In this document: in pieces, positions 48,132 through 60,553 of the stretch
Position numbering within the stretch: position 1 is the first letter of the stretch
Layout of the letters: every line of letters starts with the position of its first letter
Assembly (NCBI GenBank): GCA_035610365.1
Contig: CM069435.1
Coordinates: 90,181,389-90,245,388, forward strand
Source: Aquatica leii
Lineage: Eukaryota > Arthropoda > Insecta > Coleoptera > Lampyridae
DNA length: 64,000 bases
Direction: 5' to 3'
Notes under the pieces: generated by a model
What the model was told of the DNA's origin: nothing
Seen by the model: only the letters and a program-made list of their open reading frames with translations
The model's database searches: none
Translations under genes and position numbers: made by a program

Positions 48132-49196
48132 CAGTGTTGTGACGTATCTAGATACAAGTATCTAGATACTTTTGGAGTATCTAGTTACATATCTAGATAC
48201 ACTGGACAAAATGTAACGGTATCTGTACCTAAATACATTTTTCGTAGTATCTGAGTGGTTTAGATACTTAGATACTTTTTCTTGCTCAAATTGTAAATTA
48301 TACAAGCTTTTTTCTAAACACCGCAGTAGTTTTTTCTCTCAGTTCATCATGTACATTACAATTTGAATTTGGAGACTTTGTATTCGGTGTTTTATGAGTG
48401 CAATTCTTTCAGCTTCGACGATTCTACCAAATTTGGAGATTTTATGTAGTAGCGGGTATTTTGTGGGTATTATAAACTGTTGTGGAATTTTGAGGAAAAC
48501 CGTGTATCAACTTACACTTTTACTTGAGAAATGTGACGTGTTAGCATTTATGCCAACAAACCAAATTCATAATACTTTAAAAAAAAGAAAACAAATTTCA
48601 ACTTTGTAGAACTATGAGTACAATTGTGGTCATTGTGAAATTTTTATAGTTTATGCAAGGAATCGCGCAAAGTCAATTGGCAACACTGAATTTCTTCATT
48701 AGCTCAAATAGAGCAAAGAAGTAGAGAAACTTTTTAGTGTTAGTAGTTTACTATTAACTCTACGTCGAAATATAATGACGAGACATTTAACTTGCTATTA
48801 ATTTTAAAACAAAATAACCTTTATTTCTAAATTTGTATTGTTTTATGCAATTAAGGTTGATAAGGTAATTTTTTGCTTAATACCCAAGCAGCACACTGAC
48901 GTCATATGACGACAGTGACACGTCTTAATGACGTCTCGTAGTTTGACGTCAATAAGACGTAATGTGCTGCCTAGGACACTGTAATTGTGTTTTTAGCTGA
49001 ACCTTTGTTTTAAATGTTATTTCAAGATTTTGTTAAAAATGTATCTGACATGTATCTAGATACTTTCTTAAAGTATCTGTAACTGCATCTAGATACTTTT
49101 TTTGAAAAAGTATCTTATCTGTATCTAGATATAATTTATGAAAAGTATCTGTATCTGTATCGAGATACTAGAAAAAAAGTATCTGTTACAACACTG
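48132..49196. mobile_element. Non-autonomous hAT element, 1065 bp
   Basis: Ends CAGTGTTGTGAC (48132) and GTTACAACACTG (49196), with an exact 8-bp duplication CTTGTATT (48124-48131 and 49197-49204). Subterminal regions are packed with GTATCTAGATAC palindromes and their variants (48145-48265 and 49040-49190). The centre has no transposase; the 71-codon open frame at 48394 is not recognisable. A separate 83-bp inverted repeat sits inside at 48888-48970. It lies between the core and TMD0 parts of the second ABCB6 locus. Confidence 0.85.
48888..48970. repeat. 83-bp inverted repeat rich in TGACGTC
   Basis: Starts GCAGCACA and ends TGTGCTGC. Inside are four GACGT-containing motifs, including TGACGTCA, TGACGTC and TTGACGTCAA, arranged in opposing orientation. 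It looks like a nested mini-MITE. The TGACGTCA octamer is the consensus binding site of CREB/ATF factors, but function is not implied. Confidence 0.65.
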
Positions 49197-49204
49197 CTTG
49201 TATT

Positions 49205-49634
49205 TTATGATACATATGCTGTTAGAACACAGCACAGACGAAGCTGACTATGTAAAGCACGCAAGCTTTACTGAACTCGTCAGTCCCAGATAAATCAACA
49301 ATTATAACTATAAAAAAGGAAAAGAAACGAAAGAAAAGAAGATTACGAGATAACTGAAACAAGCAGAAAAATTTCCTCAATTTTTAAATCTATCTGTAGC
49401 TCTAACCTTACCATAGTAGTTCAAACGTCGTATTATTTAAACGTCAAGATAAGAATAAATCCAAAACAAGCTGCACAAATAAATACAAAGGTTAATCTGC
49501 AATAATTTAAAATAATTCGCTCATAAAACTAATCAAGGTGCTAAATACTCCCAAAGTGCGACTAATGAATTAACCACGAAACGAGTAAGTATCTGCTCAT
49601 ATTCATCCACCAATTACTTACAATTTTTTAGAAA
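49205..49634. other. Upstream of the isolated TMD0 exons
   Basis: A-rich unannotated DNA that would hold the promoter of the TMD0-bearing transcript. No specific site is claimed. Confidence 0.35.
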
Positions 49635-50380
49635 ATGCTGTATTGCCCACCGAACATCACCTTCAAACAAATCTGGGTTAACCATGGAACTTCACGATGC
49701 TTTATGGAAACCGTTGAAACATCAATTGTCACTGGATTTATCTTAATAGCAGGTAGCATCCAGCTCTTAATCTACCGAAAATACGGCACCCCATTATCAG
49801 TGTTTCAATTACCAAAGTCTAAATTGTACCACATGCAAGTTGTTGTTACTTTAATTATACCGATTTTAGAATTACTTAGGTTTATATTAGAAGGTACTGT
49901 AATTAGTGATAAACGAATTGACGGGTATATGGTAAGTATTAATTAAATTGAACTATTATAGTTAATATTTTGTTCTTTTAGATCCTTACATTGGTGTTAA
50001 CGATTATAGCATACCCGTTCTCGATAATCGTCTTAAGAGTCGAAAGGAAGTATTTATTACCGTCAATACCGACCGGTCGGCACGGTTTAGTCTTATTAAC
50101 TTTTTGGTCTTTGGTATTTATATCTGAAAATTTAGTGTTTATAAACATTGGGCAAGTAAGATGGTGGTTTAACTTGAAGAGGTAAGAGTGTGAAGTGTTA
50201 AACGTATAATAACTTAATCATTATAGTTTGAGCGATCAAGTTGAGATGGCATTCTTTATCTTACGATACATATCTTGTCTGGTTATATTTTTATTGGGTT
50301 TGAAAGCACCTGGTATTATGCAGAACAGTGATTATTTTAATTTGAACGATTCTACTAATACACTGAATATTCCTCGACCG
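49635..50380 (+). CDS. ABCB6-like N-terminal membrane domain (TMD0) exons only
   Basis: Three exons, 49635-49931, 49982-50181 and 50227-50380, encode 217 residues from a clear ATG. They align along their length with exons 1-3 of copy 1 (start MLYCPPNITFKQIWVNHGTS, then [16 protein letters not shown]). Exon 1 is 297 nt in both. Several hydrophobic helices match TMD0, which targets ABCB6-type proteins to endolysosomal membranes. The third exon ends at a good donor (CCG/GTAAGT) in phase 0, exactly what exon 45091 needs, yet no acceptor exon with the rest of the transporter follows in the remaining 13.6 kb. Options are a very long intron, a fragment, or a misordered assembly. Confidence 0.8.
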
Positions 50381-53300
50381 GTAAGTTTTAGTTTTTTTTA
50401 CTGTACAATTCTGAAAAAGAAGTTTTCTTGGTTAAAGATTACGGTTTATTGGATTGAAGTTGATAGAGGTGCACGGTTGAGCAGGTGTGCTTCAGCTTAA
50501 AGTATTTTTATGTAAAATTTACGATACTGAGTTCAAAATCAAATTCTTTATTTCATGAAACATTTTGTTTGATTTCTTATAGAGGTTGAGTTAAAAAGAA
50601 TGAATGATTTGGGATTTTGTTCTTTTTGGCTATATATTGAGGTGGTAAGAAATAAAAGTGCAGGGATTGAGGAAAGAAATATTGAATATAAAACTTGAAG
50701 AAAGTAGGGCGATTGTTTACCAGTGATAAGCACCAAACTCTTTCACTTATACTTTGTATATTTTTCAGGTACAATCTGAATACGATTCGACATGAAGGAA
50801 AGCTACTTAGATTTGTTTTGTTATCTTACATGCAATTTTTACGGTACTGAAATGAGCACATATTATTTCTTAAGTACAAAATTTCGAATATTTTATATAT
50901 CTATTTTAAACTTGTTACAATATGTAATTATTGTAGAGAAGATGATATTGTTTATAGTATTATTGATGTAGAAGGTACATAATAAAAAATATTAATTGAA
51001 TCATTAGAAATTCTGGAAATGCATCTCTTTAGCATTGTAATTAGAAGCAAAAGATTTTTACGGCAATTTATCGACGAGGTTGTATTGTGTGTTGCCTATA
51101 TAATCAAATTCTATTAAGTGTTAACTTTTAATATAATTTGAATCGATTAGAAGTTAATACAAAATAAGGTAAGGTTAGAGGCAACTACCTTTGTTACTCA
51201 AAACCGATGCATTTCTAGGAATTCTTTTTAATAAAACAATGCCATCTACTGTACCTGCTATGAGTTATAATGAGATTTAATGTTTTTATATATATGTATA
51301 TACAGTGCATTTCGAAATTTGTTTAACCTTAATTATGCATAATGTTAGCGTTTTTCTTGATGGTTTGGTTTCATCTCACTGACTTTCATGATACAAATTT
51401 TTTTTTCAAGGCGGGAGATTGTTGAAAACTGAAAAAGAAAACCTAAAAACATTTGACTTATTTAAGAAACAATTGTTTCAGATTTTTTCAACATGGATTT
51501 TGCTGACTAACGACCTTATTTTTCAAACCTTTTTTTATCATCAAAACCAACAAAGAACGCCCTACGACACCAATGAAATCGCATTTTTATTACATAACTT
51601 TTACGCTATTAATGTAGCTTTGTAACTTACTTTACATAACCACGAATACTTTCTGTACAGTCAATTTGAGCATGTGAACATATATATATAAAAATTGTAA
51701 TTTGGTCAATAAGATAACCGAAATTTGGCGTCGTTACTCTTGGGGAATAACAGCTACGTTTATTTAACGTCATTTTTTCATTTAATATTACTTAGGGACG
51801 TAGATTTTCTATTAGGTTTTTTGAATCGTAATTTCAAAAAGACGCGTGTCACCAAGAGCAATATTACGTAGCGGTCAAGTTCCACCGGCACTGATGTGAA
51901 TCAACTGAGAACTGAACATAAATGGTATTAATACTTCAGTTTTAAGGGCGCGTTTGAATGCGACATTTTAAATTCGTAGTGGGCGTTAAGAGAAATAACA
52001 TTACAAAATATAGAGAATAGATGTCGCTCTCGATTTAAAGTAGATAACTGTTTATAAAGACGTTGATGCAAAAATTAGAGATGGGCAAATGTTGGTTTTC
52101 AATTATTTACAATAGTTGTTTATAAGAAGTAATAAAGAAGCTAAAACGTTAATTTAATTATTAAATAACATGCTGCAATTCAATTATTTTACAGTATTAC
52201 AAAATTACCAGGTATAACCGGTATAACTAATAGGTGAATATACCCATCTTGAGAGGAAAACCTTGAATTCAATCTCAGCAAACCTTAATTCGCTAATGTG
52301 CGATGTCAGCAAATACCTAAATACAAGATAGCAATGCTAACATGTTTTAATCATTCGTTGATTATCTTATTTGAATTCTGTAGTAATTTGTATAATGTTT
52401 AATTTGAATTAAATAAATTTTGCAAACATATTTGTAAAAGATTTCAAATTTTCTAGATTCAAAAAATTAATTTTTGTAAAACCCTTGCTATTTATTTAAT
52501 TTTATTCAAACCTCCAATAGAAAAAAAAGCTCGATTAAATGGGTCAAGTTGTACGAAATAATCTACCTAAAAAGATGCTAACCAAAAAAGAAATAAAAAT
52601 CCCTTTGGTTTTTATTGCTTTGGAGAAACCCCATTATAATAATTACAATTTAATATTTTTAAATAGTGTTTTTATTAATTTTACCAAAGAGACAAAGTTC
52701 CGATTTTAACTTTTACAGAAAAAAATTGATTTTATTTTCATTGTTTAATAAGATAGTATGTTTATAAAAGAGTCGGTATATAGTTTCTCAACTCAAAAAT
52801 CGCAAATTCAAATAAATCGTAAAATGTAGATTGTGTACCTTATCTGTTTTTGTTTTTTAATATAAAACGGTGGCATTAAATATCAACTCAGAAAACCATA
52901 TTGTGCATATGCATTCATTTCTTCGAAATTTTCAACATAAACAAAAATATAATGACATTAGCGTAAAGCATAAGTGGAAAAATGAGCCTTATGAACCAAA
53001 AAAAACAATTTATTTTTTAGCGCCATCTGTGGTAAAATGAGTAAACTAAAACAATAAAGATTTCTGTTATCACAGTTTCATTTAACATTGGTTATATGGA
53101 AATATTACTGTTTAATGTTACATTTCCATATTACACAATTTTTGTTAATATTCAAATGTTCTAATACATTTTCAAGTGTCGCTCTAGAAGTTTTGAGTAT
53201 TAATATTTCGAAACATTTGTTGGTTTAATGGCAATTCTCTCTTTTATGAGATGCAAAAAGTTGAGCAACTTTGGACGCTAATAGTTTCTTTATTAGAAAT

Positions 53301-53600
53301 TATTGTGCAACAAAAATTACCATTATCGATTCTTCTATGATTTATCTTGTCAATTCTAATAAAAAATGTTGGAATTTTATTTTATTTTTTAAATGTAATA
53401 TTAAACGCGAACCATCAAAATCGAGCTAAAAATACGATATTTTAGGCAACCCAACACACTTCAAACGCCAGATAAATTAGTACATATGTGGCTGTTTTTA
53501 GGAGGTTTTCAGTTTCTCGCAATGCGAGTTTCAGTCTCCTGTACCTACGCACGGTCCTCGAGAAGTACCTTTATGGTTTGTTCTCTCATTTCCTCTTTAA
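50381..53600. other. Long AT-rich non-coding stretch
   Basis: About 3.2 kb. I see no gene, RNA or bounded element. An open frame at 51419-51625 has no recognisable domain, and a CAGTGCATTTCG-like string near 51303 has no inverted partner that I can find. If the TMD0 exons are spliced to a distant core, this is intron. Confidence 0.35.
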
Positions 53601-54960
53601 GATGTGTTCGTATTTCTTTTCGGGTTTTTCTCTGCTCATTTTGATGCTAAGCACCTGTAGATCTCGGTGCAGCTGATTGTTTCCCACAAATCACGGTGCG
53701 TTGGCCTTGTCTTGAGTTTCCTGGATCTTATTGATGTAAGCTTTTGCCGCGCGTGACTATGTATCACCAACTTGTAGAGCAGCAGCTTGTTCACGGATGG
53801 AACGCTGTTCCTCTCCATAATCGGATACAGCTTGGCCATGACTGCGGATGCTCTCGCTGCGTAGTTGTGGAGAGGTTTTCTTCATGATAAGCGTCTATCC
53901 AGAACGAGGTCTAGGTACGTTGCTTCGTTCTTCCATGGTATTTCGGCACCTCTCAGGTTGATTCGACGTCCCGGTGTTATTCTGAAGCGGCGCGTGAAGA
54001 GTACTGCGGTGATCCTCCAGTCGGCGTACCAACTTTACAGGTGAAGGTGATCAATTGCGACCTGCAACCGATCGACGATCTATTTGAGGGATCTCGAACC
54101 GTTACCGCGGTGTCGTCGGCGTATACTACGTACTTCACTCGTGGGTGATTTGGGATGTCGGAAGTGAAGATACACCCTTCAGGTACTCCGGTTTGGATTC
54201 TTCGCGGATCGGACGTGTTCAACTTCACTCGAAACGTGCGGTTCACGAGGTATGAACGGATAAATTACCACCATCCGTTGTGAGATGCTGTTGTAGAATA
54301 ATTTCAGTAGAAATCCCTGATGCCAAACCTTGTCGAACTCTGTTTGGATGTGTGTCTTCGAGTATGTCTTTCAAACATAGAATTAACTGTCCTTTAGGAA
54401 TCACTTCATTTACGTCGACTTCTTTCTGTAAGCTAATAACGATTACTCGATCTAACAATTTACCCAACGTCGACAGTAAGTTGATGATGTGGTAATTCTG
54501 CGGAATCGCGAGGTTTTTCTCCGATTTCGGGAAGAGAATGACGTGAGCCGTTGAGTCTCACAGAGGCGTTGAAAATATTGGTGAGGATGACCACACCCTA
54601 GCTGGTAGGAGGCGGAACGCTCGGTTCTGATGATTTCCTTTTCTTTAACCTGGAAATAATCGTTTTCATTATATCTTCCGGCGTTGTGTGTTATATTCGC
54701 GCCGTGGAATCCTGGAATAATCAATTGCAAACAAGTCTGTTGACGCGGTGAATCCGTGCCGGTTCGATGTCTTTATCATTAAAGTTGGCAATACCGTTGG
54801 GCGCTCGAAGAGGCGAGATCTTCGGCGTACCAGAATTCTTCAGCGACTTAAGCTTAGCTTTCCATGTTCGGTTACGATGCTCAGCAATCTCCGTCTTCGC
54901 TTTGGACTTACGTTAAAAATCTACGACGTTGTCGATTTTTCTCGCGTATCATTATCGAAT
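53600..54960 (-). pseudogene. Jockey-like LINE reverse transcriptase relic
   Basis: On the minus strand, in order, come ILTNIFNASVRLNGS (54600 region) and GKLLDRVIVISLQKEVDVNE. Then LNTSDPRRIQTGVPEGCIF leads to the catalytic YVVYADDTAVTVRDPS near 54110. The post-RT thumb follows (VNKLLLYKLVIHS) near 53780. These are Jockey-clade RT features. Deletions and frameshifts are frequent, for example between the GVPEGC and SDIP blocks. Confidence 0.7.
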
Positions 54961-56650
54961 ACGTAGAGGTAGTTGTTGCGGTTCGGTGCTGTCTGTGGTG
55001 GCTGTCTACGATGCGGCTTTTACGGCACTTCGAATCGCTTGGGAGGTAAATCCAATGGAAATGAACAGGTACCGTATTCTTGACTATTGGGGAAGGGAGC
55101 GTTCTCCGACACGTTCCCAGGGAAAGCTAATTCACCTTCACTCCCGGGAACAAAAATATCGTATTCTTGAACGCTTCGTGAGTGCAGAGAGAAAATATTA
55201 ACAGTGCACAGTGTTGACAAGTATTCAAGTGTCAATGAACCTACGAAACGTGCTAAAGTTCGTGTACCAAAGCAAAACAGCTAATTTAACCTCACACTTG
55301 AGTTTTGTTGCTGTCGGTGTCCCACATTATTCTTTATTTTTTTAATTTACACACATATTTTTTAAATTTTGAACGTTTAAATTGAAAAGCGGTAAGCAAT
55401 AGTCATATGTATTTTATTTTATACTGTCTGGTAGATGCTCAATTAAATTATCAATTTAAGCCCAATAAACTTCGGATTGAAGCTGGTTGGTGAGTTATTA
55501 CAAAGATCAATTATTACAGAGTCAGAGCTGGGAAGTGTCTTTAAGTCAGACTCCGATAATTTCCATGCTGCTCTTTAATGACACAAAGCAACATCAAATT
55601 CGAAGGTGATGTGACATAAGTTGATAGTTTACATTACTGGTATGAAAATATCAAGCGAAAATATAAAATATATTAGACAGTATGAAATAAAATGTTGTAC
55701 CTTAGGTACATGACCGTGAAGTTAAAGCACTTGTTTAGAAATTCTGGATTATATTATAACATTTTGTTTGGGGCAGAACGTCCCTTCTTATTTCCACTTC
55801 TCCCGCAGCGTCTTCCGGATCTTCTTGTATGATGTTATTCAAGATTATATTATTGAAATTATCCACATCCATTTTTCATAAAAGTAAAAACACAAAATCG
55901 ACAAAACAAATGTTCAGGTTAGAAACCTTTGCGCGTGAGTTCGTTTTCTCTTAGGTTAAGGGCGGGGAATAGAATTCCCACCGGGAACGTCCAGTTCACA
56001 GTCACATTTTCAGGAATATGAAATTCACCGTTTTAAGGTGAACCACGCCCAATTTTCGGTGAAGTTCTGCTCCCAGAAATTCAAGAATACGGGCCCAGGA
56101 AGGTTTGATTTCAGTCGTCGATGCTCGATCTTAATCGGCGTCGATATCATCGGTTTTTGCTCGTAACAGGAGTTTAGCTCTCAAATCGGTGATGTTTGCT
56201 ACGCTTGCCAGAACGTTGGTTTTCGACGTGAATCGAAACGTGTCCCGCATACAGTGTTTGTATTTTTTGAAGTTTAAAATGTTGTTGTTGGTATTGTTCT
56301 TAAATGTAGTCGATAAATCAAGAATTCTTCTTCTCAACGATACTCTAATTAGACTCGTGTTCAAACAACTCTGACATTTTTTTTATATACGGAGACTATT
56401 TTTTCAATTCAGTTTATTGAAGATTAGAATTTGGATCGTTGGTGCTTGATTAGATTTTGATTGCTTCTTTTAAATTAATCGACGCCCTGATTAGGCCTCT
56501 TAGGAAAGTGGACGAAATTTTGGCAACTTCAAACATTATTACAAAATGTTTTTATTTTAGTATAGACTCCGACCGTGGAAACCTTTGAATTGTTTTACAT
56601 AACTTTACGAAAATTTATTGTCGCTTTTTTTTGCGGGAAGGCTTCTATAT
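54961..56650. other. Unassigned region left of pogo-like element
   Basis: Locally GC-richer at 54950-55200 and 55930-56160. The string CGTATTCTTGA recurs at about 55073, 55151 and (inverted) 56087, which suggests fragments of one unrecognised repeat in two orientations. Short open frames at 54929-55201 and 56131-56374 have no recognised domains. Confidence 0.3.
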
Positions 56651-56967
56651 TAGGGAAGGTAGAGTAGCCCCGACCGGCAGATAGCCTCGGCCACTTTGAG
56701 TATCAAGCTCCCACGCACACATGGATAAACTTTGCACACTTGAAAACGTTTGCAGCGCAGGTTAGCGTAGTAGGTGTTTAAAAAAAATTAAGATCGAGAT
56801 ACGACCGGGTACCCCCGGCCACACGTTTGTCGGATGGTCTCGGCCACTTTTTTGGCGAGGAGTATGAGTGAGTTTAACTTATTTAAAAGTTTATTTTTAC
56901 AAGTGAGTGGGTACCATACGCTATGGTATGTATACAAAATATTTTTTGATTTTCAGTTCACTTGAAA

Positions 56968-57888
56968 ATGCCCAAATTAAAGGAAAAAGTTAGAAGTAGG
57001 GGTGAATAAATACGAAGTGCCCAGAAGCACCTTTCAGGACCGGCTGAAAGCTATCAATATCGGACAAGAGGTAAAATTACAAGCTAAACTGGGGAGATTT
57101 GATAACACATTTACAGAAGAACATTCACAGCAGTTATATAATCATATTAAGAATCTCGATAATCGCTTGATGCTTCTAACTAGAGTTGAATTTTTGAAAT
57201 TAGCTTTTCAATTCAATGAAAAATTTTAAAATTCCGCATAGGTTTAACAAAGAAAAGAAAATGGCTGGCAAAGATTTTTTTTATAGTTTCTCGAAGAAAT
57301 ATCCAGATATTGTTCTAAGAACCCCAGAATTGCAAGAGCGATTGGACTCAACAAGCCTCAAGTCGATCGTTTTTATGATCGGCTAAACCAATTACAACAA
57401 GAGTATAAATTTCCAGTTGGCAAGTTGACTACTTATGAGAGGGGACGAAATATCACACTGATGTTTGCAATAAGTGTAACTGGCCATTTTGCACCCCCTC
57501 TCTTTATTTTCCCCAGAAAAAGGATGGATAAAAATGGCCGTTTGATGATTGGGGCTATTCCATACGAAAGTGGCTGGATGAACGGTGAGGTATTTTTACA
57601 GTGGTTACAGCATTTCAAACAGCATGCGCAGCCTTCGAAGGAATACCCTGTACTTTTGATTTTATACTGTCATGGAAGTCACAAAGCGTTGGCAATAATA
57701 GAGTATGCTCGTGCAAATGACATCCATATGCTCAGCGCTCCACTACACACCACTCATAAGTTGCAACCGCTCGACAGAGTATTTATTAAGCTATTTAAAT
57801 ATGCTTTTGCTTCAGCAAGCGCAGTGTGGATGAGAAGCAATCTAGGTGCAAGGATCACTTACTTTGATATCGCTGCTTTAGTCAATTC
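56968..57888 (+). pseudogene. pogo-like transposase, 5' part
   Basis: Starts MPKLKEKVRSRG. The first half of the N-terminal psq-type HTH is missing and a TAA breaks the frame. Next come KYEVPRSTFQDRLKAI and GRFDNTFTEEHSQQLYNHI, then a CENP-B-like HTH region with a frameshift at about 57228. The DDE_1 catalytic domain from about 57425 reads ERGRNITLMFAISVTGHFAP, SGWMNGEVFLQWLQHF, then PVLLILYCHGSHKAL where the family has LDGHSSH. The second catalytic aspartate is thus replaced by tyrosine. It ends at ITYFDIAALVNS, exactly where the Gypsy element is inserted. Confidence 0.8.
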
Positions 57889-58076
57889 TGTTGTATCTCA
57901 CACGATACTCATTTATAAAAATGAAAGAAAATGTAAAACTTACAACTTTATTAAAAGGGTGCTTTCGCCATTACAAAAAACGATAGACAAAAATTATATT
58001 TACAACGGTCTTTTTACTGGTGTCTCTTACATCTAAATATTTTTAGTTGTGTCTCCGCTTACGCGCAGACATTACA
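57889..58076 (-). repeat. 3' LTR of young Gypsy element
   Basis: 188 bp; on the minus strand it begins TGTAATGTCTGCGCG and ends GAGATACAACA, obeying TG..CA. No difference from the other LTR was found by eye. Confidence 0.92.
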
Positions 58077-58122
58077 TCTCTCCCCTACAAAAAATCACAA
58101 AACTTTACATTCTACATTACAT

Positions 58123-58970
58123 TTATAGGTTTAATCGGTCAGGTCTCTTTTTAATCCTAGTTGGTCTAACATGAACGACCTGCTGACCGGTTTTTGCATT
58201 AGGTGTTTGAACCTGTGCCTCTTTCGGCGCCTTATCGCTATAATTGTTTATATTAGTAGTGGTATATTTAAAATTGTCGTTTTCCGAAGTAGTTGGAGGA
58301 ACTGTTCTATACATTTGATCTAAATGCCGTTTTACTAACTGCCCCGTATTTACAAGTTTACAAATATATGTTCTCGGACCCAGAACCTTGTCAATTTTTG
58401 CACTAACCCACGATATTTTATTAACTTTATTATATTCTCTAACATAAACGTCCTCCCCCATTAGAAAAGATTGATTTCTACCCTTTTTGACTACTTTTAA
58501 ATTTGTTTTTCGTATTATGAATTCTGGTTTTATGCTGTCTAATCGTGTTTTCAACTTTTTTCCGAACATTTTAAAAGCGGGTGTGGTTTTTATTGCACTA
58601 TGTACACTATTTCTATAATGTAATAAATATCTAGCTAATATGCAACTAACTGATACGCCAGAATTTCTCGGGTCTCTAAAAGCTTTAATTAACGCTGATT
58701 TGACTGATTTGACGCAGTTCTCGGCGGCGCCATTACTAGCCGCGTGATATGGTGGTGATAAAGAATGTCTAATCGCGTTCATTTCGCAAAACTTTTAAAT
58801 TCGCAAGATATAAATTGCGGACCATTATCTGACACTATTTGGTCAGGCAACCCATATCTAGCAAAAATTACTCTTAATTGTTCCACTGTATTAAATGCTG
58901 TTGTTGAATTCATCTCTATGACCTCTGGCCATTTACTAAACGCGTCTAACACGATTAAAAACATACTGTC
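58123..58970 (-). CDS. Gypsy integrase core and C-terminus (frame-broken)
   Basis: The minus strand continues pol: MFLIVLDAFSKWPEVIEM with the first catalytic aspartate, QIVSDNGPQFIS with the second, and SPPYHAASNGAAENCVKSVK with the glutamate. A C-terminal chromatin-interaction-like tail ends KKRPDRLNL. A frame break at the A-run 58788-58791 separates the two catalytic halves, and another at 58983-58987 cuts it from the upstream RT/RNase H frame. Apart from these the codons are intact, so this may be a functional gene mis-sequenced. Confidence 0.85.
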
Positions 58971-58971
58971 T

Positions 58972-60484
58972 CTAATCGGTCCAAAAATCTACATGAATGC
59001 GCTCAAAAACTCGTTTCGCCTCATTATATCCTAAAACTTCTGCTTTAGGAGGATTCGGCTTTGTCTCATTGCAAACTGAACATGCTTTAACAAAATTCTC
59101 TATGTCTTTGTCTATCTGAGGCCACCATACATATGACCTTGCTAAAGATTTAATTTTGACTACACCTGCGTGTGTCATATGTAGCTCTTTTAAAATACTG
59201 TGACGACACTGTGTCGGCACTACTACCCTATGACCTAACATAACAATATCCTTATCTAAACTTAATTCTAATCTCCTATAAAAATATGGCTTCACAACAT
59301 TGTCTGTAATGTGGTTTGGCCATCCTTCTTTAATATAACTGAAAACTTGCGATAAACTGGAATCTTTTTGTGTTTCCATTTGAATTACTTTCGCGTCAAC
59401 TGGCAAATCTGTGTTTTCCGTTACAAAATTTAAATATGTATGTTCCACACTATCTTTACGAGTGACGTTGATCGGTAACCGTGATAAACAGTCTGCGTTT
59501 ACATTATCTTTACCTTTAATATGCTCTATTTTAAAATTAAAACCACTCAAGTAAATTGCCCAACGCTGCAGCCAACTAGCTGCAGTGACAGGAATTCCCT
59601 TCTTGTCGCCTAATAAATACACTAGCGGCTTATGATCTGTACGTAACGTAAATCTGTGACCTAACAAATAATGCTCGAATTTATTTATTGTAAAGTAGAT
59701 AGCTAACGCTTCCTTGTCAATCGCTGCATAATGTCTCTCTGCATCATTTAACTTGCGAGATACATATGCTACAGGTCTTTCATTTCCATCTTTTAGCACA
59801 TGAGATAAAACTCCTGCTATTCCATACGCACTAGCATCACAAGTAACATTTATTTGAAAATCCGGGTTAAAGTGAACTAACACGGTGTCTGAAATCATAA
59901 CCTCCTTCGCCCTACTAAACGAATTTTCGCAATCTTTAGACCATAAAAATGGAGTACTATCTTTTAAAAGATTATATAACGGCAAAAGTAGTTTCGTAAT
60001 GTTTGGTATGAATTTTGAATAATAGTTCAACATTCCCAAAAATGATTTTAATTGTGTAGTGTTTTCCGGTCTCGGACAGTCTACAATTGCCCTAACCTTT
60101 GCAGGGTCCTTCTTTAATCCCTCTTGATTAATAATGTGCCCTAAATAATGAATCTGTTCTTGAAAAAAACAACATTTCTGCCTATTTAACTTAAAACCTG
60201 AGTCGCTTAAAATTTGGAGAACTGTCTCTAGGTTTTGTAAATGATCCTGATCATCTTTCCCTGTGACTAAAATGTCGTCTAAAAACGCGGTTACCCCTTT
60301 TGTTCCCTGCAACACCTTATCAATTATCCTTTGAAACACTGAACATGCTGGCTTCGTACCAAAAGGTAATCTTTCTACCTTATAAATGCCTTTATGTGTG
60401 CTCCACGCCAACAAATGTTTACTTGTTTCATCTAATTCTAACTGTAAGTAAGCCTGTGACAAATCTAATTTTGAAAAAGACTTT
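58972..60484 (-). CDS. Gypsy reverse transcriptase, RNase H and integrase zinc finger
   Basis: Continuous frame of about 500 codons on the minus strand. RT palm starts with LSQAYLQLELDETSKHLLAW, then PFGTKPACSVFQRIID and the catalytic block as VTAFLDDILVTGKDD. The thumb has LGHIINQEGLKKDPAKV. RNase H carries VTCDASAYGIAGVLSH with its first aspartate. The HHCC integrase finger is LHMTHAGVVKIKSLARSYVW followed by CSVC. It is joined to the protease/RT-start frame upstream in the family; here a break at the C-run 60485-60488 separates them. No ATG start is expected internally. Confidence 0.9.
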
Positions 60485-60553
60485 CCCCTTGCAAGGCTGC
60501 AAATACTGTTTCTATCCGCGGCAAGGGATATTTATCGTCTTTCAAATACTTAT

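Noticed and set aside
48394..48609. 71-codon frame inside the 1065-bp hAT element as a transposase piece
   Set aside because: It has none of the hAT motifs and is probably chance.
51303..51330. CAGTGCATTTCG string as a Tc1-type terminus
   Set aside because: No inverted partner could be found within the following kilobases.
54748..55235. Plus- and minus-strand open frames near 55 kb as an exon
   Set aside because: Both strands are open by composition only; there is no domain and no consistent splice sites.
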